From Actinomycetes bacterium (GTDB taxonomy: Bacteria; Actinomycetota; Actinomycetes; Nanopelagicales; Nanopelagicaceae): 37,988 nt of DNA. Each line of letters opens with the position of its first letter. The stretch's first letter is position 1. This document shows, piece by piece, positions 30,767 through 37,988 of the stretch. The notes under the pieces were generated by a model. The model searched no databases, was not told the origin of the DNA, and worked only from the letters and a program-made list of their open reading frames with translations. The DNA is taken from NCBI GenBank assembly GCA_023252155.1, contig JAHEXJ010000014.1, positions 1 through 37,988 of the forward strand, given 5' to 3'. Both the position numbers and the translations under genes were made by a program.

Positions 30767-31723
30767 ATGCCTCTCATGGACCGACCCGGGCGCAGCGACG
30801 TGGGCCAGCGTATGACAGTGCGCATGCACGACCCTGATGGAGGCTATAGGGACATCCTCGGAATATTGGAGTCGCCAACCAGCATCCGAAAACGAGATGG
30901 GTCCCTCGTTTCATTCGATCCTGATCGCATCGCCCTCTGGCGAAAAATCGAACCCCGCGTTGACCGTGCGGGTAAAGGCTCTCCACTTTCACTGCGCATC
31001 GACGAGATTGAAAGAGCTGCCTCTGCCACATGGCCGGCTGCAGAACAAGTCCGGCTTGGCGATTGGATTCTTCGAGCTACCGGGAAGTTCACGATGCGCG
31101 CTAATTCCGCCCTCGCCTTGGGCGACCCACATATTGAGATTTCCGAGGCGATCGACAAAGTTGTCGCCTTCTACCAAGAAAGAAACCTCACTCCCACGAT
31201 CCATGTCGCATTGCCAACGTATGTCGAGCTCGACGCATTGCTTGCCAACAAAGGATGGTCAGAAAAAATCGTCGTGCACGTCATGGTGAGTGATATCAAT
31301 GCCGGCGAAACCGTAAACGATGGACTCGGGACTTGGGAGTACTCAACCGAACCGAGTGACGAATGGATTGGTGTACAAAAAGACGATGGCGCGAAGGAAA
31401 TCATGAAGGGCTATCCGGCTATTTACGCGGGGCTCCGCGTCGACGGCCGACTCATCGCTGTAGGCAGGACGGCCAATTTTGAAAAGTGGACCGTGCTAAC
31501 CAGGCTTTTCGTCCATCCGGATTATCGGGGCAAAGGCTTAGGCAAAGACCTTGTGACGAACCTTCTGATGGCTGCCGAGAAGCAGGGCGCTACAAAAGCC
31601 TTACTGCAAGTCGACTCCAAAAATGCAAACGCAATCGCTCTATACAAGAAGATGGGTTTCACACTGCATCACGCATACAAATACCGTCTTTTGACTTCTC
31701 AACCGACGAAAAGCCAGTGCTGA
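30767..31723 (+). CDS. GNAT-family N-acetyltransferase with N-terminal extension
   Basis: A 318-residue protein. The N-terminal part is an RNA-binding-like or SH3-like small domain (DVGQRMTVRMHDPDGGYRDI, about 10-30, then SIRKRDGSLVSFD), and the C-terminal half is a GNAT domain with the acetyl-CoA loop FVHPDYRGKGLGKDL (about 259-273) and a terminal LYKKMGFTLHHAYKYR strand. A middle segment (IERAASATWPAAEQVRLGDWILRATGKFTM, quoted in part) resembles a second, diverged acetyltransferase lobe. Homologues sit next to fdxA/dapC in actinobacteria with unknown substrate. Tandem GNAT architecture recalls MshD, but the N-terminal domain differs, so mycothiol synthase is not claimed. The gene is three bases ahead of the cysteinyl-tRNA synthetase-like gene. 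The start could also be 30776. Confidence 0.8.
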   Translation: MPLMDRPGRSDVGQRMTVRMHDPDGGYRDILGILESPTSIRKRDGSLVSFDPDRIALWRKIEPRVDRAGKGSPLSLRIDEIERAASATWPAAEQVRLGDWILRATGKFTMRANSALALGDPHIEISEAIDKVVAFYQERNLTPTIHVALPTYVELDALLANKGWSEKIVVHVMVSDINAGETVNDGLGTWEYSTEPSDEWIGVQKDDGAKEIMKGYPAIYAGLRVDGRLIAVGRTANFEKWTVLTRLFVHPDYRGKGLGKDLVTNLLMAAEKQGATKALLQVDSKNANAIALYKKMGFTLHHAYKYRLLTSQPTKSQC

Positions 31724-31725
31724 CC

Positions 31726-33090
31726 ATGGAACTTCGCCTCTACGACACCAAGAGTCGCGAGATTCAAACAGTTCACGAAACCAATCACAAAGTCAGGATG
31801 TACTGCTGCGGACCCACCGTTTACAGGGATGCCCACGTTGGCAATATGCGCACATTTCTCCTTTCAGATTTAATCCGTCGCACCCTGACAGTATTGGGTT
31901 ATCAAGTTTCCATCGTTCAAAACATTACCGACGTTGGACACATGAGCGAAGACTTCGAGGCCGAAGACAAACTGCTGGCTCAGTCCAAGACCGAGCACAT
32001 CGACCCTCTCGCCGTGGCAAGAAAATACGAAGAACACTTTCATACTGATTTAGCCCTTCTCAACATTCTTCCCGCTGACAAATATCCAAAAGCGAGCGAA
32101 TGTATTCCACTCATGCAGGATCTGATCGCCAAGTTGATTGCAAAGGGAAATGCATACGTGGGAAGCGATGGATCTGTGTATTTCGATGCGTCCTCATTTC
32201 CTGGCTACGGAATGATCAGCGGAAATCGCCTCGATGCGCTCAAACCTGGGCATCGATTTGAATACACCGATGAAGGCGGAAAGAAATTTCATGCTGATTG
32301 GGCTCTTTGGAAGGCGGCAGGCCATCGAACCGAAATGATTTGGGACTCTCCATGGGGGCCAGGTTTTCCGGGGTGGCATATTGAGTGCTCAGCAATGTCA
32401 ATTCAATTCCTAGACGGCCACGTTGATATCCACGTTGGTGGCATAGATCTTCGCTTTCCGCACCACGAGAACGAACGCGCCCAATCAAATGCAGTCACAG
32501 GCAATGAGACCGTTGACCTCTGGGTGCACGGTGAGCACCTTCTTTTTCAGGGGCGAAAGATGTCCAAAAGCGCTGGCAATGTTGTTCTCATTAGAGATGT
32601 CGTCGAACATGGCTACGACCCGCTTGCCTTGAGGCTGGTCTTTCTTGAAAACCGATACAGAAGTCAGATGGATCTAAACTGGGAAACGATCGCGGCCGCG
32701 GATGAAACTCTGAAGCGTTGGCGGAAGTTAGTCAATCAAGTAATGCATGCAATCCCATCCGAAAACGTGAAGATCACCCAAGCCATCTGCGAAGACTTGG
32801 ACACTCCTCGGGCGATTCAGATCATTCGTTCCCTTGAAAAGGATCACGACCTAGAGATAGAAACAAAGGTGGGACACCTTCTTTTTGCTGACCAAATACT
32901 GGGACTTGATCTTTCACGAAAGGAACAAGTCAGAGAACTGACTCCAGAACTTGAGACAATACTAAAGTCACGCAAGAAAGCGCGTGATGAAAAAAATTGG
33001 GCAGAGAGCGATCGACTCCGTCAACTGCTCGAAGACCAAGGCTTAATTATTAGAGACTCGTCCGATCGCCAAGATTGGCAATGGCGCTAA
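31726..33090 (+). CDS. cysteinyl-tRNA synthetase-like class I ligase (divergent form)
   Basis: A 454-residue class I synthetase of the cysteine branch. The HIGH-like motif is HVGN (37-40), preceded by [10 protein letters not shown] with zinc ligand Cys28; the other ligands are Cys221 (WHIECSAM), His246 and Glu250 ([11 protein letters not shown]). KMSKS is intact (278-282). The C-terminal segment [19 protein letters not shown] and the basic [17 protein letters not shown] are the typical CysRS tail. Differences from canonical CysRS are the QNITDVGHM loop (about 65-73) in place of the ITDVDDK signature and the absence of MshC features. It starts three bases after the GNAT gene. It may be the cell's CysRS or a second, specialised copy; sequence alone does not decide. 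Confidence 0.8.
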   Translation: MELRLYDTKSREIQTVHETNHKVRMYCCGPTVYRDAHVGNMRTFLLSDLIRRTLTVLGYQVSIVQNITDVGHMSEDFEAEDKLLAQSKTEHIDPLAVARKYEEHFHTDLALLNILPADKYPKASECIPLMQDLIAKLIAKGNAYVGSDGSVYFDASSFPGYGMISGNRLDALKPGHRFEYTDEGGKKFHADWALWKAAGHRTEMIWDSPWGPGFPGWHIECSAMSIQFLDGHVDIHVGGIDLRFPHHENERAQSNAVTGNETVDLWVHGEHLLFQGRKMSKSAGNVVLIRDVVEHGYDPLALRLVFLENRYRSQMDLNWETIAAADETLKRWRKLVNQVMHAIPSENVKITQAICEDLDTPRAIQIIRSLEKDHDLEIETKVGHLLFADQILGLDLSRKEQVRELTPELETILKSRKKARDEKNWAESDRLRQLLEDQGLIIRDSSDRQDWQWR

Positions 33091-33091
33091 T

Positions 33092-33403
33092 TTAGCTTTG
33101 AAGTGCAATCGCGGCGGCCAGCGTTGCAACACCAGCATACATGAGGGTATTTCCTGCCGTGTTGCCTTGGACCAGAAGTTCTCCGCCAACTCCTGAAGTT
33201 CCTCCGCGTAATGCGACGTATGCCCATACGAGACTTGCAAGCACTTTGTACCGGCGCATTCCCCACGCTTTGCCGAGAATCCAGATGCCGACTCCCGTTC
33301 CGAGCACCGCAATGATCAATCCAACGGGAACGATTGCGTTGTGAATCATCACCGCCGCCGCACCCAGTACTCCGCCCCAGATCAGCGAACCAATATATTT
33401 CAT
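33092..33403 (-). CDS. small four-helix membrane protein (DUF6113-like)
   Basis: A 103-residue protein made almost entirely of hydrophobic segments: SLIWGGVLGAAAVMIHNAI, VGLIIAVLGTGVGIWILG, VLASLVWAYVALRGG and LMYAGVATLAAAIAL, giving four helices with short loops. It resembles actinobacterial DUF6113 proteins, which I recall next to mshB; no function is known. It starts eight bases after the mshB stop and should share its transcript. Its stop is one base from the end of the convergent cysteinyl-tRNA synthetase-like gene. Existence is well supported by the hydrophobic pattern and context. Confidence 0.72.
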   Translation of the reverse strand: MKYIGSLIWGGVLGAAAVMIHNAIVPVGLIIAVLGTGVGIWILGKAWGMRRYKVLASLVWAYVALRGGTSGVGGELLVQGNTAGNTLMYAGVATLAAAIALQS

Positions 33404-33411
33404 AGAAATGC

Positions 33412-34281
33412 TTAAGGAACTATTCCGGAGAATAAATCGGTTTCTCGTCCATCCTTGTCGAATGGAGCCGCCGCCCTACCGCTGACCAACGTGTAATACT
33501 CGTTTCCCCACACTTGAGTGCCCAAGTTATCTGATAGAGCAAAAAACGGGCCCTCCAAAGCTATCTGGGTCTCGTGAGCTTTCATTGCCGCCATCTTGCG
33601 ATCAACATATTCATTTCCATCAATGACCGCAGTTACAAGTGCATCGTCTTTAGCGAAGGGGATGTCATCTACGCTTTCGGCTCCAAAGAAACTCGACCCG
33701 CTCTCCTTCAGAGCATCAATCCCTTGAGCGATGATGGATTTAGGAATCGCATTCCAATAGATTTTAGAAATCCTCCATTTGTCGGCAAGCTCCACAGCAC
33801 GCATCGCCACTCGGTGGGCTTGGATGTGGTCTGGATGACCGTAACCACCTTTTTCATCGTAGGTGAGCAGAACATGCGGTTTTACCTCATGAATAACATC
33901 AACCAGGAGCTTGGCCGCGCCATCAACATCGGCCTGCCAGAACACATCTGGTCGACTATTCGGCTCGGTGCCCATCATGCCGCTATCGCGGAACTTGACC
34001 TTGTTATCGCCAAGAAATCGAAAATCGACAATCCCAAGTTCTTTCATCGCAGCAGCAAGTTCGGTAATGCGGTGTTCGCCTAACTGGTCCGTTTCAGCAC
34101 TTGCAAGATGAATTAAACCGGGAACAAGTACTTCCCCTTCTTCACCCCTCGTGCAGGTGACTAAAGTGACATCAACACCGAGGTCGGCATACATCGCCAT
34201 AGTTGTCCCGTTATTGATCGTCTCGTCATCAGGGTGGGCGTGAACTAGCAACATCCGGTAGCCCGAGTATGGTCGTGGCAT
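33412..34281 (-). CDS. mshB: MshB-type N-acetyl-glucosaminyl-inositol deacetylase (mycothiol biosynthesis)
   Basis: A 289-residue zinc-dependent deacetylase of the LmbE family, acting in the second step of mycothiol synthesis to give GlcN-Ins. The zinc site begins with HAHPDDE (His14, His16, Asp19 region), then TYDEKGGYGHPDH with the later histidine ligand. MshB rather than Mca is favoured by TCTRGEEGEV, by the LGDNKVKFRDSGMMGT segment and by the C-terminal GRETDLFSG. The ATG at 34281 follows the moeZ stop by one base, so the gene is coupled to moeZ. The partner enzymes MshA, MshC and MshD are not in the window. This gene supports mycothiol as the main low-molecular-weight thiol. Confidence 0.86.
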   Translation of the reverse strand: MPRPYSGYRMLLVHAHPDDETINNGTTMAMYADLGVDVTLVTCTRGEEGEVLVPGLIHLASAETDQLGEHRITELAAAMKELGIVDFRFLGDNKVKFRDSGMMGTEPNSRPDVFWQADVDGAAKLLVDVIHEVKPHVLLTYDEKGGYGHPDHIQAHRVAMRAVELADKWRISKIYWNAIPKSIIAQGIDALKESGSSFFGAESVDDIPFAKDDALVTAVIDGNEYVDRKMAAMKAHETQIALEGPFFALSDNLGTQVWGNEYYTLVSGRAAAPFDKDGRETDLFSGIVP

Positions 34282-34282
34282 A

Positions 34283-35464
34283 TCAATACACCGGCAATGT
34301 TGGATCGATCTGCTTAACCCACGCAATCACTCCGCCGCTGACGTGAGCCGCATCGGCAAATCCTGCGTTTTTCACAATCGCCAAGCACTCGGCAGATCGA
34401 ACACCGGCTTTGCAGTGAAGGATGATCTGTTTGTCCTGCGGTAATTTTGCAAGCGCGCGACCATCAAGGAATTCCTGTTTTGGAATCAATGTCGCGCCAG
34501 GTATACGGACGATTTCCCATTCGCTTGGTTCGCGGACATCTATGAGGAAAATATTCTCGTTGTTATCAATCATCGATTTTAGCTCTGTAACAGAGATCGT
34601 TGAATCCTTCACGGCGATTTCCGCTCCCTCCGATAAGACCCCACAAAAGGCTTCGTAGTCTTCTAGTAATTGTGTCTGTGTCGGATTTTCGCTGCACACT
34701 GGGCAATTCGGATCTTTCCGCACCTTGATCTTGCGATAGGACATTTCGAGAGCGTCATAAATCATGAGTGAACCGATAAGGGGCTCACCGATTCCAGCGA
34801 TCAACTTGATCGCCTCGGTGGTCTGAATGGATCCGATGGAAGCACACAGAACTCCGAGTACTCCGCCTTCGGCACAACTTGGAACCATTCCAGGTGGCGG
34901 AGGTTCGGGGTAGAGACATCTGTAACACGGCCCGTACTCAGCCCAAAAGACGCTGGCCTGTCCGTCAAAGCGGTAGATCGAACCCCAGACGTAAGGCTTA
35001 CCGAGAAGAACGCATGCATCGTTGACCAAATAGCGAGTGGCGAAATTGTCGGTGCCATCGACGATCAAGTCGTATTGAGAGAAGATATCCAGGACATTTG
35101 AAGTGTCGAGTCGCACCTCGTGAATATTCACTTTTACATACGGGTTGATCTCGGCGATCTTTTCTTTTGCGCTGACCGCCTTGCTCTTTCCGATATCTGA
35201 TTGGCCATGAATAATCTGGCGTTGCAGATTGGATTCATCGACAGTGTCGAACTCAACGATGCCCAATGTTCCAACGCCGGCTGCCGCGAGATACATCAGC
35301 GCGGGGGAACCTAACCCGCCGGCGCCAACGCAGAGCACCTTGGCATTCATCATCCGCTGCTGGCCTGCCATTGCAACATCAGGAATTATCAAGTGTCGGC
35401 TGTACCGACGAACTTCCTCGACTGTGAGCGCTGGACCTGGTGAAACCAGTGGTGGAACCTTCAT
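34283..35464 (-). CDS. moeZ: MoeZ: ThiF-type adenylyltransferase with C-terminal rhodanese domain
   Basis: A 393-residue protein that adenylates and thiolates small sulfur-carrier proteins (MoaD, CysO, ThiS-like), supplying sulfur for molybdopterin, thiamine or cysteine synthesis. Residues 1-260 are the ThiF/MoeB domain: GAGGLGSPALMYLAAAGVG with the nucleotide loop, DNFATRYLVND, and zinc pairs Cys180/Cys183 and Cys254/Cys257. Residues 300-393 are a rhodanese domain with the persulfide cysteine Cys351 in LHCKAGVRSAE. The fusion is typical of actinobacterial MoeZ. It reads divergently from the TetR-type gene across about 105 bases, as I recall for Rv3206c and Rv3208 in M. tuberculosis. No carrier-protein gene is present here. 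Confidence 0.94.
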   Translation of the reverse strand: MKVPPLVSPGPALTVEEVRRYSRHLIIPDVAMAGQQRMMNAKVLCVGAGGLGSPALMYLAAAGVGTLGIVEFDTVDESNLQRQIIHGQSDIGKSKAVSAKEKIAEINPYVKVNIHEVRLDTSNVLDIFSQYDLIVDGTDNFATRYLVNDACVLLGKPYVWGSIYRFDGQASVFWAEYGPCYRCLYPEPPPPGMVPSCAEGGVLGVLCASIGSIQTTEAIKLIAGIGEPLIGSLMIYDALEMSYRKIKVRKDPNCPVCSENPTQTQLLEDYEAFCGVLSEGAEIAVKDSTISVTELKSMIDNNENIFLIDVREPSEWEIVRIPGATLIPKQEFLDGRALAKLPQDKQIILHCKAGVRSAECLAIVKNAGFADAAHVSGGVIAWVKQIDPTLPVY

Positions 35465-35570
35465 ATAGACATCCCCGATATCGATCTAGGTGCGCCATTG
35501 TGTCGCACTCGCGAACCACTGACAATTTAAGTCATATAACCGTTTCCCTGCCTTGAGAATTCCCCGTACC

Positions 35571-36200
35571 ATGACGCCAATGAGTACAGGCGAGGTCAGA
35601 ACAGAGAACAAAGCGCGCCTTCCCCGCGACGAGCGACGAGCCCAACTGCTCAGCGCCGCCCTTGAGGTCTTCACCGCCGCCGGTTACCACGCGGCCGCTA
35701 TGGACGAAATCGCCGACCATGCAAGCGTGAGCAAGCCCGTTCTCTACCAACACTTTCCTTCCAAGTTGGACCTCTACTTAGCAGTGCTCGATTTACATAT
35801 TGATTCGCTCGTTTTCACCATTCAAAAAGCAATTGCATCAACTCCAGAAAATTCAAACCGCGTCATCGCAACGATCGAGGCCTACTTCAACTTCATTGAC
35901 AGCGAAGGAGAGGCGTTCCGACTCCTCTTTGAAAGCGACATGAATGTGGAACCTTCAGTTCGCGAGCGCCTTGCGCGTATGACATATGACTGCGCGGCGG
36001 CGGTTAGCGCCGTGATTTCCCTTGATACGGGTCTGCCCGAAGAAGCGGCCATGTTGCTAGGTGTCGGACTCATCGGAAGCGCACAAGTTACTGCCCGTCA
36101 TTGGCTAGACCGAGACAGCAAACTAACCCGCGATCAAGCGACAGAACTTGTTTCCAACCTCATTTGGCGAGGGATTTCAGGATTCCCTCAGCGAGGATGA
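35571..36200 (+). CDS. TetR-family transcriptional regulator
   Basis: A 209-residue regulator with an N-terminal TetR helix-turn-helix (LLSAALEVFTAAGYHAAAMDEIADHASVSK, quoted by part: ALEVFTAAG and VSKPVLYQHFPSK), followed by an all-helical ligand domain without recognisable ligand residues. The ATG at 35571 is preferred; starts at 35553 (TTG) and 35580 are possible, and none has a strong ribosome binding site. It matches the Rv3208-type TetR placed next to moeZ and the DUF3107 gene. It probably represses itself or the adjacent moeZ through the 105-base divergent region, where I did not find a clear operator palindrome. Confidence 0.88.
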   Translation: MTPMSTGEVRTENKARLPRDERRAQLLSAALEVFTAAGYHAAAMDEIADHASVSKPVLYQHFPSKLDLYLAVLDLHIDSLVFTIQKAIASTPENSNRVIATIEAYFNFIDSEGEAFRLLFESDMNVEPSVRERLARMTYDCAAAVSAVISLDTGLPEEAAMLLGVGLIGSAQVTARHWLDRDSKLTRDQATELVSNLIWRGISGFPQRG

Positions 36201-36254
36201 GCGTTAAATAATCACAATTCGGCAATCATGAGGCTCACTCGGTAGGATTTAGGC

Positions 36255-36512
36255 ATGAGTTCAAAGAAATCAACGGGCACTCACAAGGCTGAAGTCCGAA
36301 TTGCAGTAACCAATATCTCTTCGGAGCTCTCCTTCGAATGCCCATCTGAGGTCGATGAGATTCGAAGCGCCGTCACATCGGCCATTACTAACGGGACACC
36401 TCTTGTCCTCAGCGACGTACACGGGCGAGAAATCATCGTCCCTGCTGACAAAATCGGCTTCATTGAAATAGGTGAACAAGTAGAGCGCCGCGTCGGCTTC
36501 GGCACGGTTTAA
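36255..36512 (+). CDS. DUF3107 family small protein (TB9.4-like)
   Basis: An 85-residue soluble protein. The core VRIAVTNISSELSFEC, a helix near DEIRSAVTSAITNG, LVLSDVHGREIIVPADKI and the ending EIGEQVERRVGFG follow the DUF3107 pattern, a short beta-alpha-beta-type fold. The first ten residues (SSKKSTGTHK) are polar and probably flexible. M. tuberculosis TB9.4 (Rv3208A) is the known relative; function is unknown. AGGA lies ahead of the ATG. It starts 54 bases after the TetR gene and ends one base before the helicase start, so it is likely co-transcribed with the helicase. Confidence 0.88.
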   Translation: MSSKKSTGTHKAEVRIAVTNISSELSFECPSEVDEIRSAVTSAITNGTPLVLSDVHGREIIVPADKIGFIEIGEQVERRVGFGTV

Positions 36513-36513
36513 G

Positions 36514-37866
36514 GTGTCGCTAACTTTCGCCGAACTTCCTCTTCGCAAGGAAACAATTGACGCACTTCACCTAAACGGGTTTGTAGCGCCGTTCGCGATT
36601 CAAGAAATGGTCCTGCCTATCGCCCTTAGCGACGGCGATGTTATTGGTCAGGCAAAAACCGGAACAGGCAAAACCCTTGCATTTGGCATTCCCCTAATCG
36701 AGCGGGTCATAGCTCCTAAGGATCCCGAGTGGGCCGACTTCCAACATAAGGGTCTGCCACAAGCCTTGGTAGTAGTACCGACCCGCGAACTATGCGTGCA
36801 GGTCACAAAAGATATCGACCAATTATCAAAGGCTCGTGGAATTCGAGTGATCGCCGTATACGGCGGACGAGCATTCGAACCTCAAATCGAGCAGCTTCAA
36901 ACCGGAGTCGAAATTGTCGTCGGCACGCCAGGCCGTTTGCTAGACCTATATCGCCAGGGCAAATTGAAACTGAGCAAGATCGCACGTTTGGTTTTGGATG
37001 AGGCCGATGAAATGCTCGATCTTGGATTCTTGCCGGACGTCGAAAAGATATTTACAAGCACGCCGATCCGCCAGCAGACCATGCTTTTCTCGGCGACTAT
37101 GCCTGGCGACATCATTGCTCTGGCAAGGCGCTTCATGTCGCAACCAGTGCATATCCGCACTCAAGAGAACAACGATGAGAGCGCAGTCGTATCGCGAGTT
37201 CAACAGCATGTCTTTCGAGCCCACGCGATGGACAAGATTGAAATGCTCGCTCGTATTTTGCAGGCCGATGGTCGCGGTCCCACGATGGTCTTCTGTCGCA
37301 CTAAGCGAACATGTCAGAAGACTGCCGATGATCTAATCGAGCGCGGATTCAACGCTGCGCCCATTCACGGCGACCTTGGGCAAAGTGCACGCGAGAAGGC
37401 TCTCTCTGATTTCAAAGCCGGCAAATCAGACGTATTGGTCGCAACCGATGTTGCTGCGCGCGGTATTGATATCGAAGGAATTACCCACGTCATCAACTAT
37501 CAATGCCCGGAAGATGACAAAACCTACGTTCATAGAATCGGCCGCACCGCTCGCGCAGGTGCTCACGGAATTGCAGTTACCTTCATCGACTGGGACGACA
37601 TGTCCCGCTGGAGTCTGATCAATCAATCCCTCAGGCTTGGCCTTGATGAACCTCTCGAAACTTATTCATCCTCAGATCATCTCTTTGCCACCATGAAGAT
37701 TCCGGCCGGTTCGACCGGTCGAATGAAGAAGGCTCGTGCGGTTCAACCTGTAAAGAAAGTGGCCGCGCCAAAGTCTCATGCGCACCACGCGCCCAAGGCC
37801 GCGGTTCCTCCCAAGACGGAGCGAACAAGAACACGCACAAAGAAATTCAAGAGCGCGGCTAACTAA
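36514..37866 (+). CDS. DEAD-box RNA helicase, RhlE/CsdA type
   Basis: A 450-residue ATP-dependent RNA helicase. The Q motif lies around HLNGFVAPFAIQ (about 19-30), motif I is AKTGTGKT (47-54), Ia PTRELCVQV, II DEADEMLDLGF, III SAT, and VI HRIGRTARAG. Residues 400-450 form a lysine-, arginine- and proline-rich tail (KKVAAPKSHAHHAPK, TRTRTKKFK) that likely binds RNA non-specifically. The GTG at 36514 begins two bases after the DUF3107 stop. It corresponds in placement to Rv3211 (rhlE). Such helicases assist ribosome assembly or mRNA turnover, especially in cold or stress; which role applies is not evident. Confidence 0.94.
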   Translation: MSLTFAELPLRKETIDALHLNGFVAPFAIQEMVLPIALSDGDVIGQAKTGTGKTLAFGIPLIERVIAPKDPEWADFQHKGLPQALVVVPTRELCVQVTKDIDQLSKARGIRVIAVYGGRAFEPQIEQLQTGVEIVVGTPGRLLDLYRQGKLKLSKIARLVLDEADEMLDLGFLPDVEKIFTSTPIRQQTMLFSATMPGDIIALARRFMSQPVHIRTQENNDESAVVSRVQQHVFRAHAMDKIEMLARILQADGRGPTMVFCRTKRTCQKTADDLIERGFNAAPIHGDLGQSAREKALSDFKAGKSDVLVATDVAARGIDIEGITHVINYQCPEDDKTYVHRIGRTARAGAHGIAVTFIDWDDMSRWSLINQSLRLGLDEPLETYSSSDHLFATMKIPAGSTGRMKKARAVQPVKKVAAPKSHAHHAPKAAVPPKTERTRTRTKKFKSAAN

Positions 37867-37871
37867 CTTCT

Positions 37872-37988
37872 CTACCAGGTCGCAGCAAATCCCTTAATAG
37901 ATTCAACAATCATCTGAACTGCGATCGCAGCCAATAGCAATCCCGCAATGCGCGCGACCAGAGTAATTCCTGCTTCGCGAATGACACG
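37872..37988 (-). CDS. MarC-family membrane protein (C-terminal end; runs off window)
   Basis: The reverse strand is open from the window edge to a TAG at 37872-37874, giving the last 38 residues of a membrane protein: VIREAGITLVARIAGLLLAA followed by IAVQMIVESIKGFAATW. This agrees with the C-terminal helix of MarC-family proteins, whose end reads similarly (xVITRIMGLLLAAIAVQ). MarC proteins are polytopic membrane proteins of uncertain function; earlier links to multiple antibiotic resistance have not held up. The helicase gene converges on it with five bases between stops. Only the family can be suggested from so short a stretch. Confidence 0.6.
   Translation of the reverse strand, partial: RVIREAGITLVARIAGLLLAAIAVQMIVESIKGFAATW

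Noticed and set aside
30767-31723. Mycothiol synthase (MshD) as identity of the GNAT protein
   Set aside because: The N-terminal domain (DVGQRMTVR, SIRKRDGS) is unlike MshD, and homologues sit with fdxA and dapC rather than in the mycothiol pathway.
31486-31725. An 80-codon longer start for the CysRS-like gene
   Set aside because: The extension overlaps the GNAT acetyl-CoA region in another frame and the family start is at [11 protein letters not shown] 31726.
31726-33090. MshC (cysteine:GlcN-Ins ligase) as identity of the CysRS-like protein
   Set aside because: MshC carries a CGITPYDATHLGH-type start; this protein has [14 protein letters not shown] and a full CysRS tail.
33412-34281. Mycothiol S-conjugate amidase (Mca) as alternative to MshB
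   Set aside because: RGEEGEV, the RDSGMMGT segment and the GRETDLFSG end match MshB better than Mca (which has GGERGE and a different end).

Overview
The window reads as a chromosomal segment of an actinomycete (Actinomycetota) of moderate GC, visibly near half rather than the usual 65-70%. Clade markers include two WhiB iron-sulfur regulators, the MtrA-MtrB system, a mycothiol gene (mshB), a PdtaS-type histidine kinase, moeZ, and small actinobacterial families (DUF3107, DUF3499, DUF6912, DUF6459, DUF5719). From GC and compactness I suspect a streamlined freshwater-type lineage such as Nanopelagicales; this is inference, not identification. No insertion sequence, phage, CRISPR array or rRNA was seen. 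There is one tRNA, tRNA-Arg(CCG).

Layout. 1-3305: truncated GlcD-type FAD oxidase coupled to a membrane protein, a small two-helix membrane protein, a TerC-family protein, a short ribosome hibernation factor, and a 49-aa membrane peptide. 3360-6655: LacI-type regulator, MalY/PatB-type C-S lyase and a transsulfuration-type PLP enzyme in one apparent operon. 6736-9052: DUF4389 protein, AlkA-like glycosylase, overlapping msrA/msrB, tRNA-Arg. 9275-13771: whiB1, convergent with an apparent operon of SAF protein, CpaE-like ATPase lacking its P-loop lysines, DUF6912 and pdtaS; then the DUF6459 gene. 13777-22538: secA, comF, mtrB, mtrA, sahH, manB, DUF3499, all on the minus strand. 22590-30667: DUF5719, a 1014-aa glycosyltransferase, whiB2 with a promoter carrying two dyads, a sugar-1-phosphate nucleotidylyltransferase, sulfurtransferase, dapC and a 7Fe ferredoxin. 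30767-33090: GNAT acetyltransferase and a divergent cysteinyl-tRNA synthetase-like enzyme. 33092-35464: small membrane protein, mshB, moeZ. 35571-37988: TetR regulator, DUF3107, RhlE-type helicase and the end of a marC-like gene.

Much of this recalls blocks remembered from Mycobacterium tuberculosis (Rv3206c-Rv3211, Rv3219-Rv3220c, Rv3235-Rv3264c, Rv1170-Rv1178), rearranged and slimmed: no lpqB between mtrB and comF, no hpf between comF and secA, no fbiA/fbiB near whiB2. Themes are cell-envelope and growth control (MtrAB, WhiB2, SecA, sugar activation, large glycosyltransferase) and sulfur/thiol redox (transsulfuration, Msr, mycothiol, two rhodanese proteins, WhiB1, ferredoxin).

The best candidates for something under-described are the SAF / CpaE-like / DUF6912 / PdtaS operon, the membrane glycosyltransferase with its coupled DUF5719 partner, and the cysteinyl-tRNA synthetase-like enzyme. 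All functions are inferred from sequence reading alone.
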